A stretch of DNA of 47,714 nt, from the NCBI GenBank assembly GCA_018001695.1, contig JAGNHN010000027.1:1-47714 (forward strand), written 5' to 3'. Below are positions 9,108-21,200 of this stretch, in pieces (within the stretch, counting starts at the first letter, position 1; every line of letters starts with the position of its first letter). This DNA comes from Lentimicrobiaceae bacterium (lineage in GTDB: Bacteria; Bacteroidota; Bacteroidia; Bacteroidales; JAGNHN01). The translations under genes and the position numbers were made by a program. Below the pieces are notes generated by a model. It was not told where the DNA came from. It saw only the letters and a program-made list of their open reading frames with translations, and did not search any database.

Positions 9108-10238
9108 GTGACCGGCATTGCCGGATCCGGGAAAGGTCACTCCGTGCCAGGCAAGTATCTGATTATTATATCACTACTGATTATTTGCAGCCCTCTTAAA
9201 GGACAGCAGCGGGATGCTGTGCCTGAATACCGCTTCGATGCTACCACGCAGTATGCCGGGGGACGAAATCCGGGCGAGAGCAGCATCGAGTTCACCTACA
9301 TGTTCACCAATATAGGCCAGGTACCAGTTCAGGTGAGCGGCGTGAACCCATGCCAACGCTGTGAAGTAGTGACCATGTCCCGAGGTATCGTCAGACCTGG
9401 CGGCAGAGGTTTTGTGGCGATCCGATACAAGCTCCCGCCTAATCCTGGCCGTTTCATGGAAACCTTTCAGGTCTACATGAATAACGAGATCCATAAACCT
9501 GTCAAATTGTCTTTTAACGGCGAGCTTCTGCCTGCGCCCTGCGAAAAGGTTCAGGTTTATGCCTACTGCTACGGCGATGTCTGTGTTTCAGATGAAAGCC
9601 TGGATGTGGGAAGAGGACTGAATACGTCCCTGATTTCGAAGGAGTTTACATTCCTGAATGGGGGGAGTAGTCCACTGGAACTTTCCGGTCCGCCCCTGCA
9701 TCAATACCTGGTGGCGGATGTATATCCCTCCCCACTGATGCCCGGAGAAAAGGGGACGCTGAAAGTAACCTATCGTGCTGCACAAAGACATGCATTTGGA
9801 CCTCTGAAGGATACCCTGACACTCTATTCCAGATCGGATGAGATTCCGCCGATAGAAATCCCCCTGAGTGTCTATATTGATGAAGATTTCTCCAAACTAA
9901 AACCCGACCAGGTAACGGTTTCTCCCCAGGTTTCGTTCTCAGAAACGCGCCGGGATATTGGCGCCATTAAGCGGGGTGAAGAGACGCAATGCACGTTTGA
10001 GATCAGAAACAAAGGCAGGCGGCAGCTCATCATCAGGAATATTTTTGCCACTTCTCCCATGATACAGGTCGAAATGCCTAATAAGGTCTTAAGACAAGGT
10101 CAAACAGGTGAAATTAAGGTGTTTATAACAGCTACCGCTCCCAAGGGGCAGTTTATGGAAACCATTACGATCATCTGTAATGATCCCAAACGCCCGGAAG
10201 CCAATCTTTATGTTCAGGGCGTTATCCTGGATCCTTAG
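9108..10238 (+). CDS. Secreted DUF1573-domain protein
   Basis: Function unknown. A signal peptide is followed by at least two, probably three, Ig-like beta-sandwich modules of the DUF1573/ASH type. The first has EFTYMFTNIGQVPVQV and a FVAIRYKLPPNPGRFMETF strand pair; a middle module carries FTFLNGGSSPLEL; the last has CTFEIRNKGRRQLIIRNI and KGQFMETITIICND. The start is GTG at 9108, three bases after the dnaN stop, or a second in-frame GTG at 9144 that gives a more standard signal peptide (PGKYLIIISLLIICS). Close spacing suggests co-transcription with dnaN. The product is likely periplasmic or surface-exposed. Confidence 0.8.
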   Translation: MTGIAGSGKGHSVPGKYLIIISLLIICSPLKGQQRDAVPEYRFDATTQYAGGRNPGESSIEFTYMFTNIGQVPVQVSGVNPCQRCEVVTMSRGIVRPGGRGFVAIRYKLPPNPGRFMETFQVYMNNEIHKPVKLSFNGELLPAPCEKVQVYAYCYGDVCVSDESLDVGRGLNTSLISKEFTFLNGGSSPLELSGPPLHQYLVADVYPSPLMPGEKGTLKVTYRAAQRHAFGPLKDTLTLYSRSDEIPPIEIPLSVYIDEDFSKLKPDQVTVSPQVSFSETRRDIGAIKRGEETQCTFEIRNKGRRQLIIRNIFATSPMIQVEMPNKVLRQGQTGEIKVFITATAPKGQFMETITIICNDPKRPEANLYVQGVILDP

Positions 10239-10257
10239 CCAGCCTGTTCAACTCCGG

Positions 10258-12153
10258 TTACCCTTCTATCAGCTCTGCAAGTTGGATCCAGCGGGCTTCT
10301 TTGGTTTCCAGTTCTTCCAGAATTACCCCGATACGGATGGAGGCAGCGATGCGTTCCTCCTGTGTGATGACGGGATCTGAAAGTCGCTGGGTCAGCAGGT
10401 GCTTCTCTGTTTCCAGATCCTGGATTTCTTTGGTTAGGGATTCGTATTCTGTTATCTGCTTATATGTAGGTTTCCGGGGGTCACGCTCCTTTACCGGCCT
10501 TGCTTTTTCCTCAGCTGGTTTCTGACGCTCTGCCAGTCGTTCGACCCGCACTTCCCTTTGCTTTTGCAACCTGTAAGCAGTGTAATTACCATAAAAGTCT
10601 TTTACCTTACCATCTCCTTCGAAAATGAAGAGATGATCCACCAGCTTATCCGTGAAATAGCGGTCGTGACTGACAACAACCAGACAACCTTTGTATTGCT
10701 GCAGGAAATCCTCCAGCAGGTTCAGGGTGTATATATCCAGGTCGTTGGTGGGCTCATCCAGGATCAGGAAGTTGGGGTTGGCAATAAGGGTCATCAGAAG
10801 GTAGAGCTTACGTTTCTCCCCTCCACTTAGCATGGAATAAGGTGTATACTGCATCTCCTTGCTGAATCCAAAATGGTACAGGAATTGCCCAGCCGACATA
10901 GAGCCATTCTCCAGCGCAATCTCTTCAGCGATGTCCTTGACCAGATCGATGACGCGCTTATCAATCTCGGGTTCCAATCCTTGCTGCGAGAAGTAGCCAA
11001 ATACCACCGTTTGCCCGGCGGTGATCTTGCCCTTATCTGTGGTCTCAAGACCCATTATGAGTTTGAGCAGCGTGGTCTTGCCTGTTCCATTGGCACCTGT
11101 GATTCCTACTCTTTCCCCCTTTTTAAAGGTGTAACTGAAATCAGTTAGGATAGGAATATTCCCATATGATTTATGTATATTATTAATTTCCAGTATTTTA
11201 TTTCCTATACGCTGTTCTTTAACCTGAAAGGTGGCATGCTTCTGTGGTCCTGTTTTGCCTGCTTTTTCCTCCAATTCATAGAACGAATCTATCCTTGCCT
11301 TGGATTTGGTTGTACGTGCCACAGGACTTCTTCTCATCCATTCCAGTTCAACCCGCATCAGGTTACGGGCTCTTTCAATCTCCTTGTTTTCCGAATTTTC
11401 CCGTTCGTCTTTCTTCTCGAGATAATAGGTATAGCCTCCTTTATACCTGAATAGATTTCCCCTGTCGAGTTCTACGATATCATTGCAAACTTTATCCAAA
11501 AAATAGCGGTCGTGTGTGACAACCAGCAGACTGAGTTTTTCTCGGTTGAGGTATTCTTCCATCCACTCGATCATGTCCATATCGAGGTGGTTGGTTGGCT
11601 CGTCAAGAACCAGCAGATCCGCAGGTTCAAGCAGGGCTCTGGCAAGGGCCACTTTCTTTCTTTGACCGCCGGACAGCGTCCCGCAGCTTTGTTCGAGATC
11701 CATGATCCCAAATCTCCCCAGCACCTCCCTGACACGGGCTTCATAATCCCAGGCCGAGAGCCTGTCCATTTGCGCGATGGCATGGTGGAGTTCCTCTTCG
11801 TGCGCAGGAGAATGTTGGAGATGGATCTTATCCAGCGCGTCCTGATATGCATGAAAAGCCCGCGTATGATCATTGGCGTCATGGAAGATGGCATCAAGTA
11901 TGCGCTGCTGGGAAGGAAAGCGCGGGTCTTGTTCGAGATAGGAAAGTCGTAATCCGTTCTGATAGCTGACCTGTCCGGTATCAGGCATGTCCCTTCCCGT
12001 GATGATTTCCAGCAGGCTCGTCTTGCCGCTGCCATTACGGGCGATGAGCGCAGTCTTCTCACCCTGGGCAATCCCCAGAGTTATTTCAGAGAAAAGAACT
12101 TTCTCCCCATATGCTTTACTGATATTCTCAGCCAGGAGAAGATTGACGGCCAT
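10258..12153 (-). CDS. uup: ABC-F family ATPase, Uup-like
   Basis: Cytosolic ribosome-associated ATPase with two ABC domains and no membrane segments. Domain one has ARNGSGKTSLLEII near residue 38, signature LSGGQRKKVALARALL and Walker B LLVLDEPTNHLD. Domain two has GANGTGKTTLLKLI near 350, LSGGEKRKLYLLM and FLILDEPTNDLD. A charged linker follows (KPAEEKARPVKERDPRKP), then a C-terminal coiled coil (about 560-631), which favours Uup over EttA or YbiT. The 631-residue length agrees. The family acts in translation and, for Uup, has also been linked to ribosome assembly and DNA metabolism. It converges on the DUF1573 gene. Confidence 0.85.
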   Translation of the reverse strand: MAVNLLLAENISKAYGEKVLFSEITLGIAQGEKTALIARNGSGKTSLLEIITGRDMPDTGQVSYQNGLRLSYLEQDPRFPSQQRILDAIFHDANDHTRAFHAYQDALDKIHLQHSPAHEEELHHAIAQMDRLSAWDYEARVREVLGRFGIMDLEQSCGTLSGGQRKKVALARALLEPADLLVLDEPTNHLDMDMIEWMEEYLNREKLSLLVVTHDRYFLDKVCNDIVELDRGNLFRYKGGYTYYLEKKDERENSENKEIERARNLMRVELEWMRRSPVARTTKSKARIDSFYELEEKAGKTGPQKHATFQVKEQRIGNKILEINNIHKSYGNIPILTDFSYTFKKGERVGITGANGTGKTTLLKLIMGLETTDKGKITAGQTVVFGYFSQQGLEPEIDKRVIDLVKDIAEEIALENGSMSAGQFLYHFGFSKEMQYTPYSMLSGGEKRKLYLLMTLIANPNFLILDEPTNDLDIYTLNLLEDFLQQYKGCLVVVSHDRYFTDKLVDHLFIFEGDGKVKDFYGNYTAYRLQKQREVRVERLAERQKPAEEKARPVKERDPRKPTYKQITEYESLTKEIQDLETEKHLLTQRLSDPVITQEERIAASIRIGVILEELETKEARWIQLAELIEG

Positions 12154-12164
12154 GCTTTTTTGTG

Positions 12165-12172
12165 CAAAGGTA
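12165..12172 (-). promoter_or_regulatory. Bacteroidota -7 box before the ABC-F gene
   Basis: Read on the minus strand this is TACCTTTG, an exact TAnnTTTG match, ending 11 bases before the ATG. No TTG is seen at the -33 position. The implied leader is very short, as for parE. Confidence 0.45.
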
Positions 12173-12222
12173 AATGTCCCGTCTCATTGTTTCCTGATAA
12201 AAACAGCATAGGGACAGGATTT

Positions 12223-12262
12223 AAAAAACCAAAGGGTGACCCCGAAGCGTCACCCTTTGGTT
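12223..12262 (-). terminator. Strong intrinsic terminator of the giant surface-protein gene
   Basis: A perfect 14 bp stem pairs 12227-12240 (AACCAAAGGGTGAC) with 12249-12262 around an 8-base loop. On the minus strand it is followed by a six-T run (12223-12228). It lies about 20 bases past the stop of the gene ending at 12281. Confidence 0.92.
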
Positions 12263-12280
12263 CATCCTGATGAGAATGGA

Positions 12281-15200
12281 TTACCTCGTATGGATCAACC
12301 GGACAACCTGAGTTGAAAGTCGACCTTCTGATTCCACACTAAGTTTCAGGAAATAACTGCCTGTTGGCAGGGTAGTTGCATCGAAAGTGCTTTCATGCAT
12401 GCCTTTGTCCATCTTCCTGTCGATCAGGACGGCAACGCTGGCACCAAACATATTGAACACTTCCAGTTTCACATCTCCCTGTTCAGGCAGGCTATAAGAT
12501 ACGAGGGTCTGTTTGCTGAACGGATTCGGATAGGCCGTGAGAACGAGATCCTCGCTTGTAGCGCCCTGCAATGCAGGTATGCCAAGCCTGGCATCTTTAA
12601 CGACCTGGCCTTCGCGTGTAGCCACTTCCAATACTTCACCGGCATTCAGCCTGACTTCATCCCTGATGTCGCCGGCGATGATGTCGATATAGAAGAGTGT
12701 GGTTCCACTTACGGCAAAAGGCGCATCCAATGAGAACCAGGCGATATTCAGCAGATTACCCTCCTGGGCATAGGCCAACTGGCCACCAAGCTCGGGATTG
12801 TTCCGCATCTCTTTCACCATGATACCTTCGGGGAGTATCAGTTGCAGGGATACAGCACCGGGGTACATATCTTCCAGTATCTGGACCGGCAGGCTGATGA
12901 CCTTGCCCTGTGGTGCATTGACGGTTCCCTGGTATGTCAGGCTTCCCAGAGGTGCATTCTTCATCGTCGGGACATGGCTGCCATTAACGTCACCAGCCGA
13001 GAGCACAAGATGCTGCCTGGAATAGAGCATTGGCGTCGTGAAGACGACCGTATCCGGCTCAAGCAGCCAATCCTGTACCGGGAAACTGTTGATCAGACCG
13101 GCAAAGCGCTGACCGATCAGCAATGCATCAGAGGTATTGGCCGCACCGCTTAGATTCACATCACCCGCCATCAACCTGATTCCTCTCAGCGTATCCAATT
13201 GGACAAAGTGACGCATCACGAAGAGGGCGTCGGTGGAGTTGACACCTCCCCAGGCCCATGCCTGGTTGGAGAATCCGCCAATGACATAGGTTCCGTTGGG
13301 GATGCTATCCAGGTCGAACAAGCCGCCAGGACGCGTGATAACGGTATCGCGGTACGACTTATCCAGGCTGGAGATAATCACACCAAAGCCAGACATAGGA
13401 GTCTTGTGAATATTGTCATAAACAACCTGACCGCTGATGCTGTTGCCTCTCGGCAGGACTGTAATCTCAACATCGTCGGTATTGCTGCATCCGCCGCCAT
13501 CGACGACCATCAATGTATAGACGGTAGTAGCGATCGGCGTCGCTGTTGCATTGGGGATTAAGGCATTATTCAGCGTCAGCGCCGGACTCCAGCTATACTG
13601 CAATGTGCCGGGACCGCTGGCGGTCGGACTGAATGTATGACTTTCTCCGATAAAGACAGTCACATCAGGACCGGCATTGACAATCGGACCGACAGAAATG
13701 CTGAAGCTGCACGTGCCAACACAACCGTTACCATCTTCATAAGCGTAGGTGATGACATGTGTTCCACCACCTGCAACGGCCGGGTCGAACATTCCGCCAC
13801 TGACACCGGTTCCGCTGTAGGTTCCTCCTGCAGGTGTGGCTGCGGTGAGTGCGAAGGCAGCATCACTGGCGCAAACATTGAACGATGCCGGGCAGTTTAC
13901 CACTGGAAGCCCATATACCGTTACATAGAAAGTACAGGTGTCAATGCAGATCGAAGGATCTGTGTAGGTATACCGGATGGCATGCGTACCTACACCGGCA
14001 AGTGCCGGGTTGAAGGTACTTCCGCTAACGCCCGTTCCTGCATAGGTCCCTCCGGCAGGATTGCCCGCCGGTAAGGTAAAGCTGGGATCATTCACACATA
14101 CCTCGACATTGGCCGGGCATTCAACATTGGCCAGGCTGTCGACGGTGATGGTGAAGGTGCAGGAATTCTGACAGTTATTGCCATCCTTGTAGGTGTAGGT
14201 GATGACATGCGTACCTGCACCTGCAGCAGCACCATTGAAGTTGCCACCTGTCACGCCGGCACCGCTGTATGTTCCACCGGCAGGTAATCCACCGCTCAGC
14301 GGATAATCATAATCACGCAGGCAAAGCGTCATGTCTGCCGGGCATGTTACCAGAGGAAGATCATTTACCGTGATGGTAAAGGAGCAGGAAGCCGTACAGT
14401 TGTTGCCATCAGTATAGGTATACGTGATGGTGTGTGTGCCAAGACCCGCGCCAGCCGGACTAAAGATACCACCTGTAATGCCTGTTCCCGAGTATGTACC
14501 ACCCGCCGGTAAACCACCCGAGAGTGCAAAATCAGGATCGTTGATGCACTTGCTCATATTGGCCGGGCAGCTGACTACTGGTGCTGCATTGACCGTGATC
14601 GTGAAAGTACATTCATTATAACAGTTGTTGGCATCGGTATAACCATAGGTGATGGTATTGGCACCGATACTGGCAGTAGCCGGATTAAACATGCCGGCAT
14701 TAACGCCGGTTCCGGAATATGTGCCACCAGCCGGCAGTCCACCCGTCAGCGCAAAGGCCGCATCATTTGAGCATACAACCTGACTGGCCGGGCAGGACAT
14801 CACCGGTAGGGCATGAACCGTAATGGTGAAGGAACAGGCACTGGTGCAACCATTGGAGGCTGTGTAAGTGTAAACAACGGCCTGCGTACCAACTCCGGCT
14901 GTGGCGGGGTTGAACTGACCGAGGTTGACACCGGGACCACTGTAGGTGCCGCCCAGCGGCAGTCCGCCTGCAAGGACGAAGGCAGGATCACTGACACAAG
15001 CTTCCATGCTGGTAGGACAGGTCACGATCGGAATGTCGAGCACAGTTATCCTTGTAACACAGGAATTGGAACAACCATAGACATCCGTATAGGTATAGGT
15101 AACGTTATGAATACCTACACCAGCTTGTACAGGATAGAACCATCCATTCACGACACCCGGGCCGCTGTAAACGCCGCCCAATGGCAAGCCGCCAAAGAGC

Positions 15201-18200
15201 TTGAATGGTGGATAATTGATACATACGGAGGTGTCAGAGTGACATGTTACACCCGGATAAGTATTCAGAATGGTGATGACATGATCGACGGTGATGCTGT
15301 TGCCACAGTCATCAGTGACGCTGTAGGTCCTTGTCAGGATGGCCGGGTTGAACCCTACTGTGTTTTCACTCACGAATGCAACCGTTGGATTGGCGGTACA
15401 ATTGTCGGCTACACCTGTAACCACGCTGATGTCCACTGGCGGTAAGGCTTCCAGACATACGCTATCCGGTGTAGGTACGTTGGCAGTGGGTTTGAGCGTA
15501 TCCAGCACCGTGATCGTCTGCATCTGATCAGCTGCTGCATTTCCGCATGAATCAACGAGACTCCATGTACGTTCAATAATCCAGGCTCCCTCACAACTTC
15601 CGGCAATCGTATCGTCTGCAAAGGTTGCCTGGATGCCTGTAGCACAGTTGTCAGCTTCATCCGTAACATCTCCTGTGGCGGTCACATCGGCATCAAACAG
15701 GCAGGATGCATCTGAATAAATCGTGATGTCTGCCGGCCGCGTGAACGAAGGAATAAGGGTATCGAGAATGGTAATGATCTGAACCTGATCAGCTGCGGCA
15801 TTGCCACAGTCATCTTCAAGGCTCCATGTACGTTCGATGATCCATGATCCCTGGCAGCTTCCTTTCAGTGTATCATCTGAATAGAGAGCATCCAGTTGTC
15901 CAGTGGTGCAATTGTCATTTTCATCAGTTACATCACCTGTTACACCAATGGAAGCATCATACAGACAGCTGGCGTCGGTATAGATAGTGATGTCTGCTGG
16001 TTTGGTGAAGGTGGGTGCAGTTGTATCTGTAATCTGAATGATCTGATCATCAGTGGCTGATACATTGCCACAACCATCCAGGGCCACCCAGGTACGTGTT
16101 ATCGTCTGTTCGCCCTCGCAGGTTCCAGCTACAGGGTTATCAGTGAAGGCAAAACTGGCATCCGTGCAGTTATCCAGACCAGTTGGGATACCCGATTGAC
16201 TGAAGAGGAAGTCACCAGTAATGGTAACGGCAAAATCGAGTAACTGATCAGAAGTAGCCTGTACAAAGCAGAACTCACTTCCGGCAGAAATATTAACAGT
16301 GGCAACACCTGATTGATTAGCAGTGAATGGGTCTGTCAGTTCGTAATAGATGTTATCAATAGAATACCCAAAAGGATCAAATCTCACCTGTTGATCGGCA
16401 TCAAAAGTGTTATAAATCCACCTGAAAACGATGGTACCGTTTGCTGGAGCATTAATACATAATGTGGATGTGTCAGGAGTGCCTATATTCACCGAATCCG
16501 CCGAAACCATCAAAGCAAAGGTGTTGGTGTGGAGAATTATACCATCTCCCGGATTTTGCGTCCACAGGGATGGGTCAAAACAATTGAAGAAGCCACTCAC
16601 ATCGCAGTCTGCCCAGGTGGAGCATTCAATGGAGGTATCGGCAGGAGCTACCGCAGTAGGCACGATCGTGTCCTCTATTTCGATGGTCTGAACCTGATCC
16701 TCTGCAGCATTACCACAGTCATCAACGAGACTCCAGGTACGCTCGATGACCCATGACCCTTCACAAAGGCCAGGTGTAATTACATCGCTGTAGGTCGCAT
16801 CCAGGCCGGTGGAACAATTGTCATCCTCATCGGTCACATCACCTGTAATGCTGGGATCAGCATCATATAAGCAATCAATATCAGCATAGATTGTGATATC
16901 AACAGGTCTGGTGAATGTTGGCGGCAAGGTATCAAGCACTGTGATCACCTGGACCTGGTCGGCGGCCTGGTTTCCGCAGGCATCCTGCAGGCTCCAGGTG
17001 CGTTCAATGATCCATTGGCCCTGGCAGCTTCCGGCTGTGGTATCATCCGAATAGGTAGCTTCCAGAAGGGTTGTGCAATTGTCGTCAGCATCTGTTACCT
17101 CACCCGTTGCCGATAAACTGGCATCAAAGGTGCAGCTGGCCGTCGCGTAGATCGTAATGTCAACCGGACGTGTAAACGTAGGTTTGATGGTATCCTCTAC
17201 GGTAATGGTCTGAATCTGGTCAGGTGCAGCATTGCCGCAATCGTCCACCAGGCTCCATGTACGTTCAATGACCCAAGATCCTTCACAACTTCCTGCCGTA
17301 GTATCGTCTGTAAATGTAGCATCCAGGGTGGTTGTGCAGTTATCTGCTTCATCTGTTACATCTCCGGTTGCCGACACACCGGCATCGTAGGTACAGGTGG
17401 CATCCGTGTAGATAGTAATGTCAACCGGCCGTGTGAAGGTGGGCTTGGTGGAGTCCTCAACCGTAATGGTCTGGATCTGATCTGCTGCCTTGTTACCGCA
17501 GTCATCTTCCAGGCTCCAGGTACGCTCGATAATCCAGCTGCCCTCACAACTTCCTGCGGTTGTGTCATCGGAATACGTAGCCTCAAGGATGGCAGTGCAA
17601 TTATCTGCTTCATCCGTGACATCACCCGTTACGGCAATGCTGGCATTATATTGACAATTGGCGTCGGTATAAACTGTGATGTCAACCGGTCGTGTGAATG
17701 TGGGTTTGGTGGTATCCTCAACCGTAATGGTCTGAATCTGGTCTGCAGCCTTGTTGCCGCAGTCGTCTTCCAGGCTCCAGGTACGTTCGATGATCCATGA
17801 TCCCTCGCAGGTACCGGCTGTGGTGTCATCTGTGAAGGTGGCATCCAGAACAGTCGTACAGTTGTCGGCTTCATCGGTCACATCACCTGTGGCAGATACA
17901 CTGGCATCATAGACGCAGCTCGCATTGGTATATATAGTAATGTCAACCGGACGAGTAAACGTAGGTTTGATGGTATCCTCTACGGTAATGGTCTGAATCT
18001 GGTCAGGTGCAGCATTGCCGCAATCGTCCACCAGGCTCCATGTACGTTCTATGATCCATGCCCCTTCACAACTACCGGCTGTCGTGTCGTCGGTAAAGGT
18101 AGCGTCCAGGGTGGTTGTGCAGTTATCTGCTTCATCTGTTACATCACCGGTAAAAGTCACACTGGCATCGTACAGACAGTTGGCATCCGTATAGATGGTT

Positions 18201-21200
18201 GTATCGGCCGGTCTGGTGAATGTAGGCTTGATAGTATCCAGAACCGTAATGGTCTGCATATCGGTTCTTACATTTCCGCAGTCATCTTCCAGCCTCCAGG
18301 TACGTTCAATGACCCATGATCCTTCACAACTACCTGCAGTTGTGTCATCTGTAAAGGTAGCATCCAGGGTTGTTGTGCAGTTATCGGCCTCGTCAGTCAC
18401 GTCACCGGTGAAGGTGATGCTGGCATCGTAAGCACAATTCGCGTCTGTATAGATGTTAAGGTCAACCGGGCGGGTAAAGGTCGGCTTCGTTGTATCCAGC
18501 ACTGTAATGGTCTGAATCTGATCAGCTGCCTTGTTGCCGCAGTCGTCTTCCAGACTCCAGGTACGTTCGATGATCCATGATCCCTCGCAGGTACCGGCTG
18601 TGGTGTCATCTGTGAAGGTGGCATCCAGAACAGTCGTACAGTTGTCGGCTTCATCTGTCACGTCACCAGTGGCAGATACAGTTGCATCATAGGTGCAGCT
18701 GGCTGTTGTATAAATCGTGATATCAATCGGACGTGTAAAAGTAGGTTTGATGGTATCCAGCACGGTAATGGTCTGAATCTGGTCAGGTGCAGCATTGCCG
18801 CAGTCATCTACCAGGCTCCATGTACGTTCTATGATCCATGACCCTTCACAACTACCGGCTGTGGTATCATCTGTAAAGGTCGCGTTCAATGAGGTGGTGC
18901 AGTTATCAGCTTCATCCGTTACATCACCGGTATAGGCCACACTGGCATCGTACAGACAGCTGGCGTTGGTATAGATGGTCGTATCGGCTGGTCTTGTAAA
19001 TGTCGGCTTGATGGTATCCTCAACGGTGATGGTTTGAATTTGTGTTGTTACGTTTCCGCAATCATCTTCCAGTCTCCAGGTACGTTCAATCACCCATTCA
19101 CCTTCACAGCTGCCTGCTGTGGTATCATCCGTAAATGTAGCATCCAGTGTGGTGGTACAGTTATCAGCCTCATCGGTTACGTCACCTGTTTTCGAAATGC
19201 CGGCGTCATATACGCAGCTGGCATCGGTATATATCGTGATATCAACTGGGCGTGTGAAGGTCGGACTGATTGTATCTTCCACTGTGATGGTCTGGATCTG
19301 GTCAGCAGCCTTGTTGCCGCAGTCGTCTTCCAGGCTCCAGGTACGTTCAATGATCCATGAGCCCTGACAACTGCCAGCAGTGGTGTCATCTGTGTAGGTG
19401 GCATTCAGGGTGACGGTGCAATTGTCATCCTCATCCGTCACATCGCCCGTGACACCTGTGCTGGCATCATAAACACAGCTCGCATTGGCGTATATGGTGA
19501 TATCAATCGGACGAGTGAAAGTCGGTTTAATGGTGTCGAGCACGGTGATGGTCTGGACTTTAACGGTGGTGTTTCCACAATCGTCCACCAAGGTCCAGGT
19601 ACGTGTGAAGCTTCCTGTTGAATTGCATCCTGAGAGACCTGTGACGTCATCCACATAGGTTGCATCAAGGCCTGTTGAACAATTGTCTGCCTCGTCCGTC
19701 ACATCTCCGATATCAGCCGTTGTAGTATCGATAGTGCAGGTAGCATCCCTGTACAGTGTTGTGTCATTCGGTACTGTGAAGGTAGGTTTCAGGGTATCCA
19801 GGACTGTGATTGTCTGGACTTTAACAGTGGTGTTTCCACAATCGTCCACCAATGTCCAGGTGCGTGTGAAGCTTCCGGTTGAGTTGCAAAGTGAGAGACC
19901 CGCAACATTGTCAACATAGGTTGCATCCAGGCCTGTTGAGCAATTGTCTGCCTCGTCTGTCACATCCCCGATGTCTGTCGTTAAGGTGTCAATGGAACAG
20001 CTGGCATCACGGTAAAGGGTTGTGTCATTCGGTACTGTGAAGGTAGGCTTCAGCGTATCCAGGACTGTGATTGTCTGGACTTTCACGGTGGTGTTTCCAC
20101 AATCGTCCACCAATGTCCAGGTGCGTGTGAAGCTTCCTGTTGAATTGCATCCTGAGAGACCTGTGACGTTATCCACATAGGTTGCATCAAGGCCTGTTGA
20201 GCAATTGTCTGCCTCATCCGTCACATCTCCGATATCAGCCGTTGTAGTATCGATAGTGCAGGTAGCATCCCTGTACAGTGTTGTGTCATTCGGTACCGTG
20301 AAGGTAGGCTTCAGAGTATCCAGGACTGTGATTGTCTGGACCTTAACGGTAGTGTTTCCGCAATCGTCTACCAAGGTCCAGGTGCGTGTGAAGCTTCCGG
20401 TTGAGTTGCAAAGTGAGAGACCTGTGACGTTATCCACATAGGTTGCATCAAGGCCTGTCGAGCAATTGTCTGCCTCATCCGTCACATCTCCGATATCAGC
20501 AGTTGTAGTATCGATAGTGCAGGTAGCATCCCTGTACAGTGTTGTGTCATTCGGTACTGTGAAGGTAGGCTTCAGGGTATCCAGGACTGTGATTGTCTGG
20601 ACTTTAACAGTGGTGTTTCCACAATCGTCCACCAAAGTCCAGGTGCGTGTGAAGCTTCCGGTTGAATTGCATCCTGAGAGACCCGCAACATTGTCAACAT
20701 AGGTTGCATCCAGGCCCGAGGAACAATTGTCTGCCTCGTCTGTCACATCCCCGATGTCTGTCGTCAAGGTGTCAATGGAACAGCTGGCATCACGGTAAAG
20801 GGTCGTGTCGTTGGGTACTGTGAAAGTTGGCTTAAGCGTGTCTAGAACGGTAACGGTCTGCACCTTGACGGTGGCGTTGCCACAGCTGTCGGTCAGCGTC
20901 CAGGTACGTGTAAACGTTCCGGTGCCATTGCAACCTGCGAGGCCGGCGACATTGTCAACATAGGTTGCCTGCAGTCCGGTGGCACAGTTGTCTGCTTCAT
21001 CCGTTACATCTCCAATATCAGCAGTTGTAGTATCGATAGTGCAGGAAGCATCCCTGTACAGTGTTGTGTCACCAGGCACGGTAAATGTGGGCTTTGTTGT
21101 ATCCTGCACCGTGATCACCTGATCACAGGAGTCCACATTCCCGCATACATCCGTAGCTTTCCAGCGACGGGTGATGGTCCACTCATTCGGGCAAGCACCT

